Assembly: GCF_000725485.1 (NCBI RefSeq)
Contig: NZ_JOAG01000082.1
Location: forward strand, 1-41,826
Reading direction: 5' to 3'
Source of the DNA: Nonomuraea candida
Lineage (GTDB): Bacteria; Actinomycetota; Actinomycetes; Streptosporangiales; Streptosporangiaceae
Length of the DNA stretch: 41,826 nt
In this document: in pieces, positions 23,718 through 33,164 of the stretch
Layout of the letters: every line of letters starts with the position of its first letter
Numbering within the stretch: the first letter of the stretch is position 1
The notes under the pieces: generated by a model
Seen by the model: only the letters and a program-made list of their open reading frames with translations
Databases searched by the model: none
Told to the model about the DNA's origin: nothing
Made by a program: the position numbers and the translations under genes

Positions 23718-25222
23718 CCCCCCCGGTCGGCCGGGTCCTCCGGCGGGTCCGGGACCTCCCCGTAGAGCTCCTCGTACTGCGCCCTCGGCATGCCCTTGAT
23801 GCCGCGTACGGGGTCGTTGACCCATTCCCATGGCCGCTTCGCCCGGACAGCTTCGGCGCGCACGCCGAGCTCCTGGATGTACTCCAGTTGGGCGTCATCG
23901 GCGGGGGTGACGATCGTCTCGCCCCGCTTGCCGTTCGCGTCGCGCCGCACCGTGGGAGTGGGCAGGTTCAGGTCGGCGGCCGTCTTCACGTCCGCGCTGA
24001 TGCGGTACATGCGCAGCAGTTCGGGGACGTTCTGGAACTTCGAGAAGCGGGCCTTCATCCGGAAGCCGTTGCCGTCCGGGTTCATCTCGACGTCGGTGAC
24101 GACGTTGCCGAACGTGGCCGCCCACGTGTCGAAGTCCTCGATTCCCGCCTCTTCGAGCAGGTCGGGGCGGAGGTAGCGCATCATCGTGTACGCCTCGGTC
24201 ACCGAGTTGGCGATCGGCGTGCCGGTGGCGAGGGTGACGGCGCGGCCGGACTCGGACTTGGACCGCAGGTAGTGCAGCTTCATGTGCAAGTCGCTGGCCC
24301 GGGTCGAACCGGCGATGCCCGCGCCCTCGATCCGCGAGGGGGTGCGCAGGTTCTTGTACATGTGGGCCTCGTCCACCATCAGGTAGTCGATGCCGGTGTG
24401 CTCCCAGTAGATGTTGCCCTCGTCGCGCTTGGCGTCGAGCTTGGCCTTCAGCCGCTCCTCCGCGCGCATGAGCTGCTTTTCGAGCTGCTTGAACGCGCGG
24501 GAGTCCTCCCCGTGCTCCTTGGCCCGCTCCATCTGGTCGCGGAGCTGCTGCAGCTCCTCCTCCATGTAGGCGCGCTGCGCGTCGGCGGTCATGTCGATCT
24601 TCTCGAACGCCTTCTGCGTCAAGATGATGCAGTCCCAGTCGCCGGTGGCCGCGCGGGCGACGAAGCGGCGCCGCTTGTCCTTCTCCAGGTCCTTGGTCCC
24701 GGCGGCGAGGATGTTCGCGTTCGGGTAGCACTCCAGGAACTCGCGCGTGAACTGCTCCAACATGTGATTCGGGACCACGATCGCCGGCTTCTTCGCCAGG
24801 CCGGTGCGGCGCAGCTCCATCGCACCCATCACCATCTCGGCGGTTTTGCCGGCGCCGACCTCGTGCGCGAGCAGCACGGCCGGTTCGTTGAGGATGCGGG
24901 TGACCGCGCTGTTCTGGTGCTCGCGCGGCTTCCACCCATCGGCCAGGCCGGGCAGCGCGGGCTTGACGCCGTCGTAGGACCGCAGCACGTAGGAGTTGAA
25001 CCGGTCGTTGTACTCCCGGGTCAGCCGTTCGGCGCGGGCCTCGTCCTCCCAGATCCACTCGGAGAACCGGTCGGCCATCTCCTGCGCCTTCTGCTGCGCG
25101 GCGATGGTGCCCTCAGGGTCCGGGTACGACTTCTTCCCGCCGCTGGGCAGCTTGACGGTGCGAGTGACGCGGATCGTCTGCTGCTTGAGCAGCGCCTCGG
25201 CGATGGCGGCGGCCGGGCGCCG
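23718..25222 (-). CDS. Giant protein: SNF2-type helicase N-terminal lobe
   Basis: About 500 aa starting around RPAAAIAEALLKQQTIRVTR after the G/C-homopolymer junction. Motif I is LLAHEVGAGKTAEMVMGAME (24840-24900), motif II is YLMVDEAHMYKN (DEAH at about 24370), and motif III is AVTLATGTPIANS (about 24215). The insert has the coiled coil typical of 'N12-class methylase' helicases (EELQQLRDQMERAKEHGED). This is the DNA-translocating half of a methyltransferase-helicase of the DarB/antirestriction type found on plasmids, conjugative elements and phages. It ends in DPPEDPADRGGG where the frame is lost at the C run. Confidence 0.8.
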
Positions 25223-25295
25223 GTCGGGGGCCCCCCCCAACGGGCCCGGGTCGGGCCCCCTTGCCGGCCCCCCTGCCCCCCCCCCGCGCGGCCGC
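25222..25295. other. G/C-homopolymer junction inside the giant gene
   Basis: Runs of 8 C (25231-25238), 6 C (25268-25273) and 10 C (25276-25285), plus GGGCCC-type sequence, lie exactly where the methyltransferase frame ends and the helicase frame begins. The approximately 130-residue segment that usually links the two (with the YLSGNVR-type motif of this family) is absent. Looks like a collapsed or mis-assembled stretch or a scarred deletion. Confidence 0.6.
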
Positions 25296-27068
25296 CGACA
25301 CCAGCCGGGTGCCCGCGAGCACACCGGCCGAGGGAAGATCCCGGTCGCCGGGCGGCACCTCGTACACGCGGTCGCCGAGCTGCCTGCGCGCCTCGTCCTC
25401 GTCGACGCCGAGCAGGTCGGCGATCTGCGCCAGGTCGACCAGGCCGCCGGTGCGGTCCATGACGATCGCGAGCGCGTCGGCCGGATCATCGACGGACGTA
25501 ACGTCGGACCGGGCGGCCGTGACCCGCCTTTCGAGGATGTCGGCGGTGCGGGTCCGCTTGGTGTCGGGGTCGTAGTCGTCCAGGGCGAACACGATCGCCA
25601 TGGCCGGGTCGTCCCAGGCATGGCCGACCGCCGTGGGCAGCATGTCGTCGTCGCCGGCCTTGCGCCCCTCGGCCTCGGCTGCGGCCTTGGCCTCGGCGGG
25701 GGTGAACCGCTTGTTGGCCCGCTTGGACACCGCACCCCACCGGGCCGTGTAGTCCTGATAGCGGCGGTTCAGCTCGATCCGCAGCTCGTACAGGTACGGG
25801 GTGTCGTCGCTGGTGGACGCCTCCTCTTCCAGGAGGGCGCGGGCGGCGTCACGCAGGCCGATCAGCGCGGCGAGCTGGTCGCGGTGCTCCGGGTGGACCT
25901 CCATCGGGTACGCGCGCCCGTTCATGACCTGCGTGAACGAACCGTCCGGGTGCACGGCGAGCGCGCCGTCATGACGCTGCCGCCCAGCAGCGATCACGAC
26001 CCGGTCGCCGGGGCCTTCCTCGGCCGGCGTGTACGTCATGCCGGTCTGCTGCGCCGACGCGACGACACGGTCCAGCGCGCGAGCCAGGCCAGGCCCGGCG
26101 TTCCGGTCGCCCTTCACCGTCAGGTCGTGGTCGGAGAACTGGCCGCGCCCGGTGGTCATCTCGCCGAGCACCTGTTCCGGGTGATCGAGGAAGTACCGGT
26201 TGACCGGGTGCGGGGAGCCGTTGACGTCCGTCACCGGCGCGTCGATCCACGACGTGTCGCCGGGCTCCTCACCCTCCGCGCGCTTGCGGAAGACGAGCAC
26301 GTCGGTCACGACGTCCGTGCCGGCGGCGGCGCGGTGCGCCCCCTCCCGGAGGCGGACCGCGCCCACCAGGTCGCCCATGCGGGCCATCTCGCGGCGCGCC
26401 CGCGAGTCTTCGGAGTCCATGGTGTAGCGGGAGGTGATGACCGCGACCAGGCCGCCCGGCTTGGCCAACGCGAGGGACTTGATGATGAAGTGGTTGTGGA
26501 TGGAGTGCTGGCCCTTGTTGTGGGTCCGGTCGTGCAGCGCGTAGTCGCCGAACGGCACGTTCCCGACGACGGCGTCGAAGCTGTTGTCGGGGACACGGGT
26601 GTCCGCGAAGCTCTCGTTGCGGATCTCGGCGTCGGGATAGAGCGCCTGGGAGATCGCCGCGGTGGTCGATTCGAGTTCGACGCCGGTCATGCGGGCCTGC
26701 TCGGGCGCGAGCCCGATGAACGTGCCCGCCCCGCTGCCGGGTTCGAGCACGTTGCCGCCGGTAAAGCCCAGCTTCTGGACAGCGTCCCAGATGGCGCCCA
26801 CCAGGCCCGCGTCGGTGTAGTGGGCGTTGAGGGTGTTGCGCTTGGCCTCGTTCCACTCCCGGGCCGACAGCATCGACCGGAGCTCGTCCCGCTCGGGGGA
26901 GAACGACTCCCACCGCTTCAGCCGGCGGGCGAACGCCTGCTCGTCCACCTGCCCAGCGTTGCGCAGGGTGCGGACGGCGGCGATGTTGGCCCGCGCCTTG
27001 GCCTTCTCCCCGGACGGGGCAAGGTCGGCCTGCGACGCGGGCCGGAACCGGCCGCCGGCGTCGGCTAC
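25291..27068 (-). CDS. Giant protein: N6-adenine methyltransferase domain
   Basis: About 590 aa. It begins VADAGGRFRPASQADLAPSG, the usual beginning of this family, then SAREWNEAKRNTLNAHYTD. The AdoMet motif I is NVLEPGSGAGTFIG (26720-26755), with acidic VELESTTAAIS. The catalytic motif IV is NVPFGD (26547-26570), where most relatives have NPPF. NKGQHSIHNHFIIKSLALAK and GGLVAVITSRYTMD follow, typical of the Eco57I/N12 class. The only candidate start at the right place is GTA 27068, overlapping the TAG of the small upstream gene, where a GTG would be expected. The frame is also open upstream into the gene ending near 27446. Confidence 0.8.
25499..25505. other. TAACGTC inside coding sequence
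   Basis: The same 7-base core as the intergenic motif, but within the methyltransferase segment and without the GCGC flank. Probably chance. Confidence 0.2.
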
Positions 27069-27358
27069 GCCTCCGGAAGCTCCTCGTCCTCCCGTCCGGG
27101 TTCGGGCGTCAGGAACACTTCTTCCGCCATCACTTTCTCGCGGGCCTGCCGCCTCGCGGCCTCCAGCCTCTCCACCTTCTGCTGGAACGTCTCCCCGGCG
27201 GGAGCCTTCCCGGCCATCTCCTCGGCCAGGTCCGCTATCTGCGCGCTCACCCTCTGCCCCAGCTTCCCGAAGAAGACCTCCGGGTCGTCCAGTTCCGCGT
27301 ACGCCTGCGGCAGGTACGTCTGCCAGTGCCTCATCGCGGTCGCGCCGTACTGATTCAT
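27065..27358 (-). CDS. Small helical protein preceding the methyltransferase
   Basis: 97 aa from ATG 27358 with GAGGAAGG six bases upstream. Sequence MNQYGATAMRHWQTYLPQAY, then DPEVFFGKLGQRVSAQIADL and KVERLEAARRQAREKVMAEE, ending EDEELPEA. Third-position G/C exceeds 90%, while the overlapping long frame has under 50% here, so this is the real gene. Close relatives of this kind are found directly upstream of N12-class methylase/helicase genes on actinobacterial plasmids (sometimes labelled TnpV-like). No activity is known to me. Its TAG overlaps the presumed start of the methyltransferase. Confidence 0.8.
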   Translation of the reverse strand: MNQYGATAMRHWQTYLPQAYAELDDPEVFFGKLGQRVSAQIADLAEEMAGKAPAGETFQQKVERLEAARRQAREKVMAEEVFLTPEPGREDEELPEA

Positions 27359-27414
27359 CGCTGCCTTCCTCATCCGGCGCGGGCCCGGTCTTGGGGGCGC
27401 CAATTCTAGAACTC

Positions 27415-27445
27415 ACCGTAACACGATCATCACGATTAGTGTCAA
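27415..27445 (-). promoter_or_regulatory. Candidate leftward promoter
   Basis: Leftward strand TTGACA (27445-27440), a 19-base spacer, and TACGGT (27420-27415), in an AT-rich pocket just upstream of the 97-aa gene. The spacer is long. An ACAC...GTGT dyad overlaps it. Would drive the small gene and the methyltransferase-helicase. Confidence 0.4.
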
Positions 27446-30020
27446 CTGTGGTGAGTTTGTTCCCCTCGCGCTGCCGCTCCGCCCTCCGGCGGGCCTGCTC
27501 GTCGGTCACCTTCGTCAGGACCCGCTGGACAATGCCGTCCCCTGCCGGATTGTTCCGCGCTCGCCACGCCAGCTCCTCCAACTCGGCGTCGCTGAGATTG
27601 GCCACGTCGAGCGTGCCCGGGTCGGGCAGCTCGTTGTGGGACATCGTCCAGTCGCGCTGAGCAACCCCCACGGCGCGGGTCGCCCTCGTGATCTCGCCCT
27701 GGGCGATCTCCCGCCTGCGCATCGTGCGCGGAAGCCCCTGGTAGGCGGCATTCAACTCCCGCTTGTAGTTCGCTACGGCCTGTTCGACGGCATGCCGGTC
27801 GTCGCCACCGAGGGCCTCGATCAGCCGCCCGCGCGCCTTGGCGAGACGCTGCTCGACATCGCTGCCGAGCAGGCCAGGCCGGACGGACAGCTCGCGCTCC
27901 AGCCGCCGCCCCTCATCCGGCGTAGCGTCCGCGCTACCGTCGTCCTCGGGCAGCGGCTCCCAGCCGCGCAGCACGGTGAGCCGCGCGTTCCATGAGCGGT
28001 CCTCCGACCCGCGCCGCCCATCCGAGTCGATGTAGGAGATGCGGCCCCGGGCGCGCGGGCCCTTCCCGATCTTCTCCGGCACGCCCAGGATGATCACCTC
28101 GCGGCCGCCGCGCCCACCCGCATTCGGCAGATACAGCCGGTCGCCCCGGTCCAAGTCCTTGAGCAGCGGCGTGACCTCGGTGGTGCCGGGCTTGCCACGC
28201 AGCTGCGTCCCGGCCCACGCGGTCAGGTCCTCATCGGAGCCCTTGCGCCGCCACTGCGACTGGATCACCACCCGGTTGCGCTCCATGCGCCGCCGCATCT
28301 CCTCCGGCATGTCCGGCCACGCCTCGAACAGCTCGTTGTGCAACCGCAGCGCGCGGCCGTAGTCGCCGGCCTCGAACGCCTGCTTGGCCTGCCGGGACAG
28401 CTCCTTGGCCCGCTCCTCACCACCCGCCGCGGCGCCGGTGTCGGTGTCGGCGTCGGCCTGGCCCTCGTCTTCGCCGCCGCGCGCCCGCTCCTGCTCCTGC
28501 TCCTGGGTGATGCGCTCGCGCAGCGCGGCCCGCTGCCCGTCCGGGTCGTCCAGCCCTTCCTTGTCGGCCACATCGAGCAGCGCCACCGCCTCGGCGTACC
28601 GGCCTGCCTCGACATCGGCGCGGGCGTTGCGCAGCACGCCGGCGGCGCGCTCGGCCCGCTCGGCGCTCTCGCCCTCGTTGACGCCGTCGAGCACTTCCCG
28701 GCGGCGGTTCTGCTCGCGCTCAGGCGCGTCCGGCCACAGTTCCTCTGCCTCGGCGAGCAGCCGCCGGGCCCGCTGCCATCGACCCTCGCGCATGGCGGCG
28801 TGGGCGGCGTCGACCAGGGACCGCGACCGCGCCTGCTCCAAGATGGCCCGCCCGTCGACGGGGTCGGCCACCGGGGCCGACTCGGCCTGATCCTGCTCCT
28901 GGTCGCGCTCGTGCGCGGTGAACATGTCCTCGGTGCCCTGCGCCTCACGGCCGACCTCGGAGAACAGGCCACCCTGCGGTGCGGCCTGCACCGGGGCAGG
29001 GCCGCCACGGCGCTGCCGGGCCCCGGCCTTGCCCGTCCGGTGGACCACGTGCTCCTCGTCCAGCTCCCATTCCAGCCCGGCACCCTCCAGTCGGCCGCCG
29101 CCGCCCGCGCTCTGCCACTGGGCGCCCTCCCGGCGCAGGTGCACGCGGGACCAGCCGAACATGTCGGTCTCGACGCCCTCGACCACCCCCCGCACGGTCA
29201 CCGTCGCGCCCACCTTGGGCGGGTTCTTCGCCCCAGGCCCGGAGAACCGCTCGACGTTCGAGGCCGTCACCGGCACGTCGAACGTCACCCGGTCACCGGT
29301 CTCAAGATCGCCCGGCACCACGGTGCGCGGCGTGGACGGCGTCGCGGCTTGAGGTGTGTCGGCGGCCTGGCCGGTGCCGGCCGGGGCGGGCCGCGCGGTA
29401 GTGTCGGCCCTGCTGGCGGCGCCGGAGTCGCGGTCGTCGTCGGCGAGAATCCCGGCGAGCAGGTCACGCGCCATCTGCGAGTACACGGTCTCGTACTGGC
29501 CGCCCCCGACGTTCAGCTCAACCTTGTAGCCGTAGACGCCGTCCACAGGCACGCGGTTGACCTTGGAGATCAGGCCGATCCGCGCGACCTCGTTCCCGTC
29601 TTCGTCCTGCCCGTACATGAGGATCGTGGCGTTGCCGTCCGTCAGGTCGGCGAGCCGCATACGGCTGGTGTCGGCCGGGGTGATGTCCTCGGCGTCCGGG
29701 CTGGCCTGCTCGACCTGCATCGCCTTCGGCGCGGCGTCGGCCCGGCCGGTTGGCTTTCCGCCGCCGGGCCGCTTCTGCACGGTCAGGTAGTTGCGGTGGA
29801 TTCGCTGGAGGCGGCCGTCCTCCATGCGGACCTCAAGCCGGCCGCCGCCCACGTTCTTGACGACGGTGCCTCGGCCGCCGCCCCACACCGACACGAGGGC
29901 GTTCGTCTCGATGAACCGGCCTTTGCGGTCGCGCGGGTGCAGGTCGTCATCGAACTTGACGCCAAGCCCGCGGCGCGCCTTGACATCCCATGCGTCGTAG
30001 TCGGACAAACCAGCCCCCAT
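27446..30020 (-). CDS. Large N-terminal-type virion-associated protein (no own stop codon)
   Basis: About 855 aa from ATG 30020. The beginning (WDVKARRGLGVKFDDDLHP then RDRKGRFIE) has the RDxxGRF pattern common in phage head-associated proteins. Beta-rich regions follow, including GD modules GDLETGDRVTF (about 29310) and LKDLDRGDRLYL (about 28150). Between them are TPR-like helical pairs (MREGRWQRARRLLAEAEEL, EAGDYGRALRLHNELFEAW). The end is helical (LSDAELEELAWRARNN ... ARRRAERQREGNK). Coding character is lost near 27446 but no stop occurs; the frame stays open into the methyltransferase. It directly follows the portal gene in transcription order. The true end is uncertain. A motif copy lies about 50 bases upstream. 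Confidence 0.65.
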
Positions 30021-30067
30021 GCCCCCGTGGTGTGCGTGCGAGGGTGCAGGGTGCCGACTCGGCGGCT

Positions 30068-30074
30068 TAACGTC
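30068..30074 (-). promoter_or_regulatory. TAACGTC motif copy 5
   Basis: Leftward strand GGCGCGACGTTAAGCCGCCG, 48 bases upstream of ATG 30020 and 13 bases after the portal stop. It shares the downstream GGCACCCT with motif copy 4. Confidence 0.55.
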
Positions 30075-30086
30075 GCGCCGGGAGGG

Positions 30087-32423
30087 TCAGGCGGGGGAGA
30101 CGATCCAGCGCAGGCGGCACCGGCAGTAGGCGGTCTCCTCCATCGGGGCGGCGAAGTCGCCAGGCCACCGCAAGCGGGCGTCACCCACGTCGAACGGCAC
30201 GCCCGCCCGCCGGACCTGCCCCTCCGCGTCCCGGTGCGACAGCCGTACGTCGTCGTCGCCGCGCGTCCGCCACATCGCCGACACCATGCCGGCCGCCCCT
30301 ACCGCGTCAGTGATCACGACGTATTCGACGGCGTGGGTGAGCCCTGTCGCCGCCTGGACGCCGGCGCGGGCCGCCCACCTCTCCAGGCCGGGGAGCTGGG
30401 CGCGCACCTCGGACACGAGACGGTCAATGTCAGCCCCGCCCGCGTCGAGGGTGCGGATGAGCGCGCCCAGGAGGCGGGCCGCCCCGACGACCTCGGCGAC
30501 GAGCCATTCGCGGGCCTCGCTGATCGGCGGCGAGGCCGCACCGACCGAGGCGGCGGCGTCGGGGCCTGCGACGGCGGCGGCCGACGCGACCAGGACGGGC
30601 GTCAGCACCGCGGCCGCCTCCTCCCGCCACTGCTCGACGTCCGCGACGCGTTCGGCGTCGAGCGGCCCGGCGCCGACGCGGGTGTCCTGCTCGTACTCGG
30701 GCACGAAATGCCTGGTGTGCTTGCGGATTTTGGGGGAGGCGACGCGGGCGGCGGTCCGCTGGACCAGCCGGCGGACGAGCTGCTGCAGCGCCGCCCGCAG
30801 GTCCTGCTCGATGCGGTCGCGCACGTCGTCGGCCGGTGGCGCGGGCTCGGGGAGGGCTTTGGTCTCGGGTCGGCGTCCCCGCCGCTGCCGCCCCTCCTCC
30901 TCGCCGTCCTGGTCCTCGCCATCCTCGTCCTGGTCGTCGAGGGCGTCGGCGTCCTCATCGAGCATGCCCTGAAGCATGGCCATGGCCTGCCCGGTGGCCG
31001 GGTCGTCGGGATCGACCTGGCCGCCCTCTGGCGCGGCCTGGCCTGCGGGCAGCTCCTCACCCGGCGGCAGTTCCCCGCCGGGTGCTGCCGGAGGCGCGGC
31101 GGACGCGTCCGGGGCGGCGAGCCCGAGCGCTTCGGCGTCCTCGGGCCTGGTGGGGATCGGCGTCTTGCCCTGCGCCACGTAGATCGCACGGGTGTGGGGA
31201 AGGCCGTACGGCTCGTACTCGGCGATCTCCCGGTACTCGTCCGGGCTGATCAGCCCTTCCTTGACCTCCTCGCGAGCCTCCCGCCGGCGGGCCTCCGCAG
31301 TGCGGCGCAGCACCTCCACCGTGCTGGTGTCGAACTCGGCGCGCACGCCCTTCGCCATGTCCGGCCCGAACCCGGTCGTGACGATCCGCAAGTGGCCCTT
31401 CATCGTGATCGTCCAGAACGTGAACAGCTCTTGCTCGGCGTTGTCCCACGTCCGGCCCGAGGAGTTGCCGAGCACGGTCTCGCCGACGCCGTACGCCGCC
31501 AGGACCTCCTCCTTGGCGCGGGCGGCCATCTCCCCGTACGCCATGTCCCTGGGCGTGGCGCCGAGATCGACATAGCTGAGTTTGCCGCCGCCGATGACGG
31601 TCAGCTTGCCCGCCTCGACCGGCCCGTGCCCGAACCTCTGCTCAAGTTTCGCCGCGTCCGCCGGGTTACTGCGCCCCTCCACCGAGAGGATGCCGGCGGG
31701 GCGGCCGTCGTTGAGCATGAACGAGCTGTTGTAGATCTTCGCGAGGAAGTCCTGGTCAACTGCCAGACCGGCTGCCTGCAACGGGGTGATGCCCATGTAC
31801 GGGTCGGTCGGGTGAGGCTTGCGGAACCAGCGGACCCGGTCGGGCGGGATCGGTATGCGGATGCCGTCCGGGGTGATCGTCTCGAAATGCGACAGCAGCT
31901 TGCCTCTCAGGCCGGGTACCGGCCGAGTGCGGCCCGGCGGCAGCAGGTCGAGACGGATCGGCCGGCCCCCCCGGTCCTTCGTGATCTCCACGAACGCGCC
32001 CCGCGCCGACAGGAGGACCTGCGCCGACAGCCGGTAGCGGAATTGCCTGCCCGTCTCCAGCTCGTTCGCCTGCCCGTCGTTGAGCAGCTCCAGCAGCGGA
32101 TCATCCTCGACCAGCTCGCCCGACTTGCGGTGGCGCTCCACGAAGTCGAGGTCGGACTGGTGCTCCGCGATCGAGTCCACGCTCTTGAACACCCACACCG
32201 TGCGCTCGAACGCCTCCGCGACCGCGCGGTCCACCGGCCAGGCGCGACGCGCGGCCGCCGACAGGTGCGACGACCAGTCCGAGACTGCCACGGTGCCGGT
32301 GGCGGGGACGAGCGCCTTGAGCTCCGTCTCCACCAGCTCGCGGCGTTCGGCAGGGCTGAGCTGGGGGATGGGCTGCGCGGTGGTCTCGGTGGCGCGCAGG
32401 CCGGGCAGGAATCGGCGTGCCAT
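30087..32423 (-). CDS. Portal protein fused to MuF-type C-terminal domain
   Basis: 778 aa from ATG 32423 (MARRFLPGLRATETT); an upstream ATG 32474 would overlap the preceding gene by 35 bases. Residues 80-420 are an HK97/SPP1-type portal: FKSVDSIAEHQSDLDFVERH, LLSARGAFVEI, YMGITPLQAAGLAVDQDFLA, YNSSFMLNDGRPAGILSVEG, and EVLAAYGVGETVLG with GRTWDNAEQELFTFW. An acidic, disordered linker follows (DEDADALDDQDEDGEDQD). A helical C-terminal part then ends with the MuF signature WRTRGDDDVRLSHRDAEGQ ... ETAYCRC. The portal is the packaging channel and DNA exit; the MuF part is usually a separate minor head protein exposed inside the head. Confidence 0.9.
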   Translation of the reverse strand: MARRFLPGLRATETTAQPIPQLSPAERRELVETELKALVPATGTVAVSDWSSHLSAAARRAWPVDRAVAEAFERTVWVFKSVDSIAEHQSDLDFVERHRKSGELVEDDPLLELLNDGQANELETGRQFRYRLSAQVLLSARGAFVEITKDRGGRPIRLDLLPPGRTRPVPGLRGKLLSHFETITPDGIRIPIPPDRVRWFRKPHPTDPYMGITPLQAAGLAVDQDFLAKIYNSSFMLNDGRPAGILSVEGRSNPADAAKLEQRFGHGPVEAGKLTVIGGGKLSYVDLGATPRDMAYGEMAARAKEEVLAAYGVGETVLGNSSGRTWDNAEQELFTFWTITMKGHLRIVTTGFGPDMAKGVRAEFDTSTVEVLRRTAEARRREAREEVKEGLISPDEYREIAEYEPYGLPHTRAIYVAQGKTPIPTRPEDAEALGLAAPDASAAPPAAPGGELPPGEELPAGQAAPEGGQVDPDDPATGQAMAMLQGMLDEDADALDDQDEDGEDQDGEEEGRQRRGRRPETKALPEPAPPADDVRDRIEQDLRAALQQLVRRLVQRTAARVASPKIRKHTRHFVPEYEQDTRVGAGPLDAERVADVEQWREEAAAVLTPVLVASAAAVAGPDAAASVGAASPPISEAREWLVAEVVGAARLLGALIRTLDAGGADIDRLVSEVRAQLPGLERWAARAGVQAATGLTHAVEYVVITDAVGAAGMVSAMWRTRGDDDVRLSHRDAEGQVRRAGVPFDVGDARLRWPGDFAAPMEETAYCRCRLRWIVSPA

Positions 32424-32439
32424 CAGGGCGGCCCCCGGC

Positions 32440-32664
32440 TTACTCGGACGAGTCGGAGGCGACGAACCAGCCACCGACCATCAGGTAGACGCCCGCCAGC
32501 CCCACCCCGATCAGCGGATGCCAGCCGGCCACGGCCACCACGGTGGCCAGGGCGCCGAGGGCCAGCATCAGCAGGCCGGCGACGTCGCGCCGTACCCGGG
32601 CCAGCTGCCCCCCGCGTTCGGTGCCGCGTTCGCGCTCAAGGTCTTCTTTCGGGTCGTAATACAC
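32440..32664 (-). CDS. Small two-helix membrane protein
   Basis: 74 aa from GTG 32664 (GGAGGGGCCCAG upstream). A charged N-terminus (YYDPKEDLERERGTERGG) is followed by two adjacent hydrophobic segments (VAGLLMLALGALATVVAVAG and LIGVGLAGVYLMVGGWFVA). The two-helix size fits a class II holin by shape only; no endolysin gene is seen nearby. Stop 17 bases before the portal ATG. A TTACGTC motif variant (32738-32744) lies about 75 bases upstream. Confidence 0.6.
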   Translation of the reverse strand: MYYDPKEDLERERGTERGGQLARVRRDVAGLLMLALGALATVVAVAGWHPLIGVGLAGVYLMVGGWFVASDSSE

Positions 32665-32753
32665 CTGGGCCCCTCCGTGCCGGTCGCCGCCCTGGTGCGG
32701 GTGGCGGGCTCCGGCGCACGGTAGGGGCCCGACGTGCTTACGTCATGCGGAGG

Positions 32754-33164
32754 TCAGTTGAGCCCGTCTATCCGGCTGGCCTGCATGAGGGCGACCGTCT
32801 CGCGGCGGGCTCGCTTCTGCCGGGCGCGGGCCTGGCGGGCGGCGACCTCCTTGGCCGTCGTGCCCGGGGCGGGCTTGGTCCGCGGGGCGCGCTCCGCCAT
32901 CACGCCGCCGTGAAGGTGGTGCAAGGGGTCGGTGTCGGCCTGGCACGGCTCCCACACGACCATGTCGAAGCGCTGCCAGCACTTCACGCACACCCGGTCG
33001 AGGACCTCGAACACCAGCCCTTCCTCCTGCTCGGGGACGGGGATGTACTTGAGGTCGTCGGGCAGCGTCACGTAGGGGCGGTCGGCCAGCCGCCACATGA
33101 GTTCGGGATCGGCCGGTTCGAGGAACAGCGCGAGGCCCCACGCGTGGCCCTCCGGGTATGGCAT
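32754..33164 (-). CDS. Small Cys/His protein downstream of terminase
   Basis: 136 aa from ATG 33164 with GGGGGAGAT upstream; the frame is open further but the extra N-terminus is poor. The sequence contains VCVKCWQRFDMVVWEPCQAD and DPLHHLHGG, i.e. C-x2-C, a third Cys and two His that could bind one zinc ion. The C-terminus is a basic helix (ARQARARQKRARRETVALM). It sits between the terminase and portal genes. No HNH signature. Family not recognised. Confidence 0.6.
   Translation of the reverse strand: MPYPEGHAWGLALFLEPADPELMWRLADRPYVTLPDDLKYIPVPEQEEGLVFEVLDRVCVKCWQRFDMVVWEPCQADTDPLHHLHGGVMAERAPRTKPAPGTTAKEVAARQARARQKRARRETVALMQASRIDGLN

Noticed and set aside
23718..23724. Programmed frameshift at the seven-C run
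   Set aside because: No slippery heptamer of the usual type with downstream structure is evident, and two other breaks lie in the same gene, so error or decay is simpler.
32440..32664. Holin
   Set aside because: Two membrane helices fit by shape, but no endolysin or lysis context exists here, so the name is not used.
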